Shown: piece after piece, positions 1 to 5,459 of the stretch
Layout of the letters: every line of letters starts with the position of its first letter
How positions within the stretch are numbered: position 1 is the first letter of the stretch
Assembly: GCA_028700345.1 (NCBI GenBank)
Contig: JAQVSW010000052.1
Location: forward strand, 1-5,459
DNA: 5,459 bases
Origin: Candidatus Shapirobacteria bacterium
GTDB lineage: Bacteria; Patescibacteriota; Microgenomatia; UBA12405
Direction of reading: 5' to 3'
Position numbers and translations under genes: made by a program
The notes under the pieces: model-generated
What the model saw: the letters and a program-made list of their open reading frames with translations, nothing else
Databases searched by the model: none
What the model was told of the DNA's origin: nothing

Positions 1-12
1 TACATATTCTTA

Positions 13-18
13 TATAAT
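13..18 (+). promoter_or_regulatory. Possible -10 promoter element of the helicase-nuclease gene
   Basis: A perfect TATAAT hexamer lies 12 bases before the start codon at 31. If it acts as a -10 box, transcription would begin around positions 25-26, leaving an untranslated leader of only about five bases. That fits the absence of a Shine-Dalgarno sequence in the same stretch. The matching -35 region would fall before the window, so it cannot be checked. In DNA this A+T-rich a chance TATAAT is common, so the call is weak. Confidence 0.35.
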
Positions 19-30
19 ATTAACTAAAAT

Positions 31-2712
31 ATGGCTCTACATAAAAATTTCCCAAAAGATAAATTTCAAATACTTGATCCAGCGGTCAGATGGTTTCCGG
101 CTGAAGAGGATTTAAGAGAAAAGGGCTATGAAAAGCTTCTGCCTCCTTTTGTTCCAGAACTCAGAGAAAAAGTAGCCCAGTGGCGCAAAAATAACTATGA
201 TGGCGCAAGTGAAACTTCAAAGGCGCTATTAAATTGGTGGTTTAAAGAGCCTCATACAATTTATGCTAAAGATGGTAAAAGTGTTTCTTTCCAATATTAT
301 TATGCTCAGAGGGAAGCTGTGGAAACTATTATTTGGCTTTATGACGTAGAAAAGGTTGAAAGTAAATATGATTTAATTAAGTTTGATAAATTAGGCCGAG
401 TAAGTCCTAACATGTTTTCTGAAAACTGGTTGCGTTTTGTTATTAAGATGGCTACTGGTAGCGGAAAAACAAAAGTAATGAGTTTACTTTTAGCTTGGTC
501 ATATTTTCACAAGCTTTATGAGGATGGTTCTGAATTATCAAAAAACTTCTTGTTAATAACCCCAAATATTATAGTTTTAGATAGAATTAAAAATGATTTT
601 GAGGGATTAAAAATATTTTACGAAGACCCTATTTTGCCGGACAATGGTTTTAACGGTCAAAACTGGCAAGATGATTTTCAAATTAAACTTCATTTACAGG
701 ATGAAGTCGGCACTATATCAAAAACAGGAAATATATTCTTAACAAATATTCACCGTGTTTACGAAGGCTCTGTTAATGAGTCTAGTTTTGACGATGATGA
801 TACTTCTGATTATTTTCTAGGCAGCAAAGTGGTTGGAAAAACAAATGATTCTAAAATTGACTTAGGCGAAATTGTGCGTGATATTGATGAACTAATGGTT
901 ATAAATGATGAGGCTCATCATATTCATGATCCTAAAATGGCTTGGTTTAAATCTATTGAAGATATTCATCATCGCTTATTACAAAAAGGAAAAAAATTAG
1001 CCTTACAAATTGATGTAACGGCTACCCCTAAAAATGACCGAGGAGAAATTTTTGTACAAACAGTTTCCGATTATCCTCTAGTTGAAGCTATTCATCAAGG
1101 AGTAGTAAAAAATCCAGTTTTGCCGGATCAGGCAAGTCGAGCAAAATTACAAGAGAAACAAAGCTCTTTGTTTGCTGAAAAATACGAGGATTTTATTAAA
1201 TTAGGCGTTGAGGAATGGGAAAAAACTTATAAAGAACTAGAGCCAACTGGAAAGAAATCAATTCTTTTTATTATGACTGATGATACGAAGAATTGTGATG
1301 ACGTTGCGGCTTTTATTGAGAAAAATTATCTGAGACTACAAGGCTCCGTTTTAACCATTCATACCAATAAAAGCGGTGAAATATCTGAAACGACTTCTGG
1401 TAAAAAAGAAAAAGAATTGCAAGAATTAAGAAAGAAGGCGAATGATATTGATAGTCTTGAGAGTCCGTATAAAATCATCGTTTCTGTTTTAATGCTTAAA
1501 GAAGGTTGGGATGTAAAAAACGTAACAACTATTGTCGGTTTGCGCCCTTATGGCTCTGATTCAAAAATTTTGCCAGAGCAGACTCTTGGACGCGGTTTAC
1601 GTAGAATGTTTTTTGGTCAAGACGTTCAAGAATATGTCAGTGTTATTGGAACCCCAGCTTTTATGGAATTTGTTGAATCTATTAAAGCTGAAGGTGTTGA
1701 GTTAGAGAAGAGAAAGATGGACAGAAGCGGCACGCCTATTACACCGTCAGTTATTGAGGTTGATCATGAAAACACTAAGAAAGATATTAATAACTTAGAT
1801 ATAGAGTTGCCCGTTTTAACACCAAGAATACAAAGAGAATACAAAAATTTAAATTTGCTTGATGTTGCTAAATTTGAAAATAAGAAAATTGGAATTAAAG
1901 AATTTAGTGAAGAAGAAAAGAAAGAAATTATTTTTGTTGAAGTTGTTGATGAAAAACAGCATCATACAACTATTTTAAATAGTTCTCTAGAGCCGAATTA
2001 TCAAAGCGTGGTTGGTTTTTTTGTTCAAAGAATAATGAAAGAATTAAGGCTTTTTGGTTGTTATGATATTTTGTTTGGAAAAGTTAAAGATTTTATCTGT
2101 AATTATCTATTTAATAATAGCGTTGATCTTAATGACGCCAATATTTTAAGAAATTTATCGGAGACAGAGGCGGTAATGATAATTGTTGAATCTTTTAAAA
2201 AAGGTATTAACAATTTAACTGTTCAAGATATTGGCGATACTGAAATTAAAAATTATATTAAAGTAAGTAGCGCTAGACCATTTGTTGTGACAGATAAAAA
2301 ATATTTACTACCAAAAAAGAGCGTTTTTAATAAAATAGTTGGTGATAGTGATTTTGAATTAGAGTTCGCCGACTTTTTAGAAGGCTCAGACGATGTTATT
2401 TCTTTTGCTAAAAATTACTTTGAAATTCATTTTAAGATTGATTACAGAAATGCCGCCGGAGCAATTTCTAGCTATTACCCGGATTTTTTTGTTAAGACTG
2501 ATAACAAAACAGTCTATATTGTAGAAACAAAGGGAAGACAAGATTTGGATGATATCGAAAAAATAAAGAGACTTGAGCAATGGTGTCAGGATGCCAGTGA
2601 AAGACAAAAGAAAATAGAGTATAAGATGATTTATGTTAAACAAGAAGAATGGGATAAGTATAAATCAAAAGATTTTAAAGATTTAGTGAAGGTTTTTTGC
2701 AAAAAAATATAA
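31..2712 (+). CDS. Type III restriction Res-like helicase-nuclease (DEAD/DEAH helicase plus PD-(D/E)XK)
   Basis: This is probably the DNA-translocating and cleaving subunit of a restriction-type defence system, acting on foreign DNA in the cytoplasm. Superfamily 2 helicase motifs appear in order: a Q-containing segment near residues 88-100, Walker A ATGSGKT at 141-147, the DEAH box at 293-296, TATP at 330-333, motif V around EGWDVKN (491-497), and motif VI QTLGRGLRR at 517-525 with the likely arginine finger. After a long unassigned region (about 545-770), the C-terminus carries a PD-(D/E)XK signature: YPDFF with Asp818, then VETKG with Glu832 and Lys834. This order and the 893-residue length match type III Res proteins. 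The opening region, with a QREAVETIIWL segment before Walker A, recalls the BPTD_3080-type Res-like family; that comparison is from memory. The start is bounded by an in-frame TAA at 25-27, and the next Met is residue 128. No ribosome binding site is visible. No Mod methyltransferase follows; one could lie upstream. All expected catalytic residues are present, so the protein looks intact. Confidence 0.9.
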   Translation: MALHKNFPKDKFQILDPAVRWFPAEEDLREKGYEKLLPPFVPELREKVAQWRKNNYDGASETSKALLNWWFKEPHTIYAKDGKSVSFQYYYAQREAVETIIWLYDVEKVESKYDLIKFDKLGRVSPNMFSENWLRFVIKMATGSGKTKVMSLLLAWSYFHKLYEDGSELSKNFLLITPNIIVLDRIKNDFEGLKIFYEDPILPDNGFNGQNWQDDFQIKLHLQDEVGTISKTGNIFLTNIHRVYEGSVNESSFDDDDTSDYFLGSKVVGKTNDSKIDLGEIVRDIDELMVINDEAHHIHDPKMAWFKSIEDIHHRLLQKGKKLALQIDVTATPKNDRGEIFVQTVSDYPLVEAIHQGVVKNPVLPDQASRAKLQEKQSSLFAEKYEDFIKLGVEEWEKTYKELEPTGKKSILFIMTDDTKNCDDVAAFIEKNYLRLQGSVLTIHTNKSGEISETTSGKKEKELQELRKKANDIDSLESPYKIIVSVLMLKEGWDVKNVTTIVGLRPYGSDSKILPEQTLGRGLRRMFFGQDVQEYVSVIGTPAFMEFVESIKAEGVELEKRKMDRSGTPITPSVIEVDHENTKKDINNLDIELPVLTPRIQREYKNLNLLDVAKFENKKIGIKEFSEEEKKEIIFVEVVDEKQHHTTILNSSLEPNYQSVVGFFVQRIMKELRLFGCYDILFGKVKDFICNYLFNNSVDLNDANILRNLSETEAVMIIVESFKKGINNLTVQDIGDTEIKNYIKVSSARPFVVTDKKYLLPKKSVFNKIVGDSDFELEFADFLEGSDDVISFAKNYFEIHFKIDYRNAAGAISSYYPDFFVKTDNKTVYIVETKGRQDLDDIEKIKRLEQWCQDASERQKKIEYKMIYVKQEEWDKYKSKDFKDLVKVFCKKI

Positions 2713-2732
2713 AATAATTAAAAAATAAAAGT

Positions 2733-4559
2733 ATGGCAAAAAATATCGAACCCAAACTCCAGTTAATTAGTGATTATCTAAAGCTATCAAAAGATACTAA
2801 TTTTGTTATTCCTGAATACCAGCGTGGGTACTCATGGGAAATAAACCCCCAATGCGATAAACTCTGGCAAGATATTGAAGCATTTATTGAGTCTGACGGT
2901 AGTGACCCATATTTTTTCGGTACTATTATCGTAGACTGTTCTGATGAGAGTAAATTTAATCTTATTGACGGACAACAGCGAACAATAACGTTTATACTTC
3001 TTTTGAAAGCCATCCTTCTGCGTTTAAATAACGCCTTGAAGAATATATCAGACGATGAGGAAACGGAATCACTAAGGGCCGGGCTAAAGGGTAATCGCGA
3101 TAAAATTATGAAGATTTTGTATAAGATTGAAGACGAAGACATCCCTGCGGTATTAAGAGATTTCAATATAGTTAAGGATATTCTTGTTGTTGAAAATAAT
3201 TCAATAAATGAGCTGTACAAGGATGAAGTTAGTAAGGTCCTGGGATCAAAAGATTTTGAAGAGGCAGAAGGAAATACTCATAAAATCCCTCGTAAGCAGA
3301 AAGACAATAAGTATACAAATCAATTCCGTAATTTTAAATACTTCTACAACCGATTAGGTGAAAAATCGGAGTCAAAATTGAATCAGTTCGCGAAGGTATT
3401 CTTGGAGAAATGTCAGATTATTGAGATTAGAAGCTGGCAGGTTGAACAAGCAATTACTATGTTTAATTCCCTAAACTCAACTGGACTACCGCTTTCTGAT
3501 TCTGATATTATTTCTGCCCAATTATATTCAAACGCTGGAGAAAACAAAGAATCATTTAATGAACAGTGGGAAAGACTTAATGAATTATCTAATAATCTCA
3601 ATACTCAGGGCATTGTAGATCTTACTGCTGTTTTAACACAGTTTATGTATATAAATCGTGCGCGTGACAAAGAGTATGTCTTGAGTAGTACGGGCAATTT
3701 TGATGTTACCGTACCAGGACTACGAAGATATTTTGTTGATCATAAAAAAGAACTATTAAAAAATCCTGCGGCACTTAGCGCGGAGTTTATAAAAATTGCA
3801 GAAATTTGGGATTATATCAAAGAGTATCCCGTAGTAAAACTACTGCTGAAATTCAATGAGAATGCGAAACTTTATTTGTCCGCATATCTAAGTAGGTATG
3901 ATGCGGAAAAAATTACTTCAGAAATGACGCTAGATATAAGCCATTATCTAATACGCTTATTCGCGATATTAGAGTTGGTAGATGCTGGGTATTCAAGTGC
4001 CACCTTTAAAACATTCCTATTCGGTCAAGCCATCAAACTAGTAGATAAAGATATTGATATAAGAGAAATAAATATTGACTTCAATAATCACATTCAAAAA
4101 ACTTGGTCTAAAGAAAACATAATTACATCACTAAAAGAATACGATAAAAACATCCTTGTTTTCTTAAATGATTACCTATATTCCTTGGAAAAAGGATTGG
4201 AATTTGATTTTGCCGAAAGTACCAATGTAGAACATATAATGCCTGCTAGTGGAGCTAATATAGGACATATCCGCAAGGACGCTGGAGTAGAAGATGAGAT
4301 TGAATTTAATAATCTAGTGAATCAACTTGGCAATAAGATTCTTCTAGAAGAAGATATAAATAAATCTATTGGTAATGAATGGTTCAAAACAAAAAAGAAT
4401 AGTAATGTTAACGATAAGATTGGATACAACAATAGCAAATACGGCATTGCATCAGCTCTTACGAAATATTCAAATGATAAATGGGGAAAAGAAGACATTG
4501 ATAAAGCTACAGAAAAGGCGTCCGAAAGAATAGCCAAATTTATATTTGCTACTGAATAA
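2733..4559 (+). CDS. DUF262/DUF1524 GmrSD-like restriction protein
   Basis: This is a probable NTP-dependent nuclease of the GmrSD-like (type IV restriction) class. Relatives include GmrSD, BrxU and SspE, which attack modified phage DNA or sense DNA modification; the target here is unknown. The N-terminal DUF262 domain shows IPEYQRGYSW at 26-35, FFGTIIV at 61-67 and the nucleotide-site motif DGQQRT at 79-84. The conserved FNSLNSTGLPLSDSDI segment spans 244-259. A mostly helical middle region follows. The C-terminal DUF1524 domain has an HNH-like core: EHIMP with His501, LGN with Asn534, Asn543 in the EDINKSIGN stretch, then a conserved FKTKK at 551-555. With 608 residues it is a single-chain form containing both halves, and no key residue is obviously missing. 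It starts 20 bases after the helicase-nuclease stop with no separate promoter evident, so co-transcription is likely. An in-frame TAA at 2715-2717 bounds the start, and the region before the ATG is A-rich with no Shine-Dalgarno. Isoleucine codons are spread over ATT, ATA and ATC, unlike the ATT-dominated upstream gene, which hints at a different origin. Confidence 0.92.
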   Translation: MAKNIEPKLQLISDYLKLSKDTNFVIPEYQRGYSWEINPQCDKLWQDIEAFIESDGSDPYFFGTIIVDCSDESKFNLIDGQQRTITFILLLKAILLRLNNALKNISDDEETESLRAGLKGNRDKIMKILYKIEDEDIPAVLRDFNIVKDILVVENNSINELYKDEVSKVLGSKDFEEAEGNTHKIPRKQKDNKYTNQFRNFKYFYNRLGEKSESKLNQFAKVFLEKCQIIEIRSWQVEQAITMFNSLNSTGLPLSDSDIISAQLYSNAGENKESFNEQWERLNELSNNLNTQGIVDLTAVLTQFMYINRARDKEYVLSSTGNFDVTVPGLRRYFVDHKKELLKNPAALSAEFIKIAEIWDYIKEYPVVKLLLKFNENAKLYLSAYLSRYDAEKITSEMTLDISHYLIRLFAILELVDAGYSSATFKTFLFGQAIKLVDKDIDIREINIDFNNHIQKTWSKENIITSLKEYDKNILVFLNDYLYSLEKGLEFDFAESTNVEHIMPASGANIGHIRKDAGVEDEIEFNNLVNQLGNKILLEEDINKSIGNEWFKTKKNSNVNDKIGYNNSKYGIASALTKYSNDKWGKEDIDKATEKASERIAKFIFATE

Positions 4560-4566
4560 GTAAAAA

Positions 4567-4675
4567 GTGGCCTCTAATTTCTTCGAACGACCCTTTGGTA
4601 TTTCTAAAGGAAAGACGTAGTTTTTGGAGTATTATTTGTTATATTTTAATTATAGTTTTATTAAGTATTTTTTAA
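4567..4675 (+). pseudogene. Possible frameshifted remnant of a small single-pass membrane protein
   Basis: Two overlapping reading frames each look partly protein-like. From GTG at 4567, one frame reads MASNFFERPFGISKGKT and stops at TAG 4618-4620. The frame one base on is open from 4556 to the TAA at 4673-4675 and ends in KERRSFWSIICYILIIVLLS plus IF, a basic patch followed by a plausible transmembrane helix. Removing one base near 4618 would join them into a protein of about 35 residues: a polar N-terminus, then a membrane segment. The second frame has no ATG; TTG at 4595 would give a 26-residue peptide. The stop lies three bases before the lipoprotein start, the spacing of operon neighbours. 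It could be the broken end of a resident gene cut by arrival of the defence genes, a real tiny ORF, or chance, since A+T-rich DNA readily encodes hydrophobic runs. Confidence 0.25.
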
Positions 4676-4678
4676 TAT

Positions 4679-5299
4679 ATGTTAAAACCATTTTTAATAA
4701 TTTTATTTTTTTCATTGTTTACTACTGGTTGTAGTTTAAATCCTGAAAATAAATTACCACAAAATAAAGTAGAGCAAAAAATGGCTTCAATATTAGATAC
4801 TGAGCAAAGCCTTTCTAGTGATGGCAAGTGGACGGTTTTTATTAGGGATATTGGAGATGAACGACCTTCTGAAAATTTTGGCGAAGGCTATGATTCGTAT
4901 AATCAGATTGTAATAAAAAATAATGACACTAATGAGGAACGTGTTATCGTTAATGCTGAAAAAATTGCTAATTTAAATATTAAAAATATTGACGAATTTC
5001 CAATCGATGTTTTAGTTGGCTTAAGCAATCCAGTATTTTCTCTTGATGGTGATAGAGTATTCTTTAATTCTGTCGCTTGGACGACATCTTTGGCAACTTT
5101 TTATTATGATATAAATACAGGTAATTTATCCTATCTAACGCACGGCAGTATTAAAGAAACAGTAAAAGAGGGAAAAAATGCTGGTCATCTTGTATTAATT
5201 AAAAGAAAACATATTAAAAATCAGCCAGTAATGTATTGTGAATTTGTGATTAATGGGGATAGCGGAGAGGTTATAGAAGATTTGAATATCTGTCTTTAA
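4679..5299 (+). CDS. Predicted lipoprotein with WD40/TolB-like beta-propeller repeats
   Basis: The 206-residue product begins with a short signal peptide, MLKPFLIILFFSLFTTGC, whose Cys18 after TTG would be the lipidated residue. The -3 position is Thr rather than the usual Leu, so the lipobox is slightly atypical. The mature protein would be anchored to the outer face of the membrane. Two segments resemble blades of PD40/TolB-type propellers: SLSSDGKWTVFIRD at 44-57, and PVFSLDGDRVFFN at 118-130, followed by YYDINTGNLSYLT at 142-154. At about 200 residues it is too short for a full six- or seven-bladed propeller. Two later cysteines, Cys187 and Cys205, could form a disulfide; this is speculative. 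An in-frame TAA at 4673-4675 fixes the start region. No Shine-Dalgarno is visible in the A+T-rich leader. No specific function can be assigned, and nothing in it suggests a defence role; it is most likely a resident gene flanking the restriction genes. Confidence 0.75.
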   Translation: MLKPFLIILFFSLFTTGCSLNPENKLPQNKVEQKMASILDTEQSLSSDGKWTVFIRDIGDERPSENFGEGYDSYNQIVIKNNDTNEERVIVNAEKIANLNIKNIDEFPIDVLVGLSNPVFSLDGDRVFFNSVAWTTSLATFYYDINTGNLSYLTHGSIKETVKEGKNAGHLVLIKRKHIKNQPVMYCEFVINGDSGEVIEDLNICL

Positions 5300-5409
5300 T
5301 TTATTTTTTTAAAATTTAGCAATTTAACCTTTATATAGTGGGCTTTTGATGTGTAGGGAATAAATAGAATTGTAAGTCAAAAATACAGACAGGATTGAAG
5401 TATAAAATC
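5300..5409. other. Intergenic spacer between apparently convergent genes
   Basis: This A+T-rich spacer follows the lipoprotein stop. It has a run of seven T at 5304-5310 and a small all-A/T hairpin (AAATT, loop TAGC, AATTT at 5312-5325). Neither makes a convincing intrinsic terminator, because no G+C-containing stem precedes the T run. I see no RNA gene, repeat or attachment site here. Confidence 0.4.
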
Positions 5410-5459
5410 TTACTTATTATTAGCCACCCACGTCCGAAAACTATCCCTCCAAGCGAGCA
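5410..5459 (-). CDS. Possible C-terminal end of an unidentified minus-strand gene (partial)
   Basis: Read on the minus strand from the window edge, one frame gives LAWRDSFRTWVANNK and then a TAA stop (complement of 5410-5412). The stretch is richer in G+C than the neighbouring spacer, and its mix of charged and aromatic residues looks like a real protein terminus. The gene would converge on the lipoprotein gene. Only 15 codons are visible, so I cannot name a family. A second minus-strand frame stays open for about 44 codons from the edge, but its composition is less protein-like. Confidence 0.35.
   Translation of the reverse strand, partial: LAWRDSFRTWVANNK

Noticed and set aside
2774..3220. 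A 148-codon open frame on the minus strand inside the DUF262 gene
   Set aside because: It lies wholly opposite a well-supported coding region with conserved motifs, and its product is serine- and isoleucine-rich with no recognisable domain. It is a shadow frame.
4591..4610. Small hairpin (CCTTT ... AAAGG) after the DUF262 gene as a terminator
   Set aside because: The stem is only five base pairs with a nine-base loop, and no T run follows directly, so it does not meet the pattern of an intrinsic terminator.
4624..4656. Promoter for the lipoprotein gene (TTGGAG near 4624 with A/T-rich -10 candidates)
   Set aside because: No -10-like hexamer falls at a normal 16-18 base spacing with a good match; TATATT is too close and TATAGT too far.
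5289..5394. Inverted copies of CTGTCT/AGACAG flanking the downstream spacer
   Set aside because: The match is only about six bases with nearly 100 bases between copies, which is expected by chance.
1..5459. CRISPR array, tRNA, insertion sequence ends or direct-repeat target duplication around the defence genes
   Set aside because: I found no regularly spaced repeats, no tRNA-like arms and no matching terminal repeats between the left edge and the region after 4559.

Overview
This A+T-rich window looks bacterial. It carries two large plus-strand genes that resemble restriction or phage-defence proteins, followed by a small predicted lipoprotein gene. The low G+C, the A-rich start regions without any clear Shine-Dalgarno sequence and the tight packing would suit a small-genome, probably uncultivated lineage such as Patescibacteria/CPR. 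That placement is a guess from style; no taxonomic marker gene is present.

Layout. Positions 1-30 hold a TATAAT box very close to the first start codon. Positions 31-2712 encode an 893-residue superfamily 2 helicase with a C-terminal PD-(D/E)XK nuclease motif, organised like the Res subunit of type III restriction enzymes. After a 20-base A-rich gap, 2733-4559 encodes a 608-residue protein with an N-terminal DUF262 (ParB-like NTPase) domain and a C-terminal DUF1524 (HNH-type nuclease) domain, the architecture of GmrSD-like type IV restriction enzymes. Positions 4560-4678 are not clearly genic, but contain what may be the frameshifted remnant of a small membrane protein. Positions 4679-5299 encode a 206-residue predicted lipoprotein with beta-propeller-like repeats. 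The last 50 bases may contain the 3' end of a minus-strand gene that converges on the lipoprotein gene.

How the genes may work together. The first two genes are probably co-transcribed. Both encode an NTP-dependent motor or switch domain attached to a nuclease, so they could be a two-component anti-invader module or two neighbouring independent systems in a defence island. No DNA methyltransferase or specificity gene lies in the window, but the window starts only 30 bases before the first gene, so a partner could lie just upstream. Isoleucine codon choice differs between the two genes, which suggests separate origins. The lipoprotein is probably resident genome content next to the module rather than part of it.
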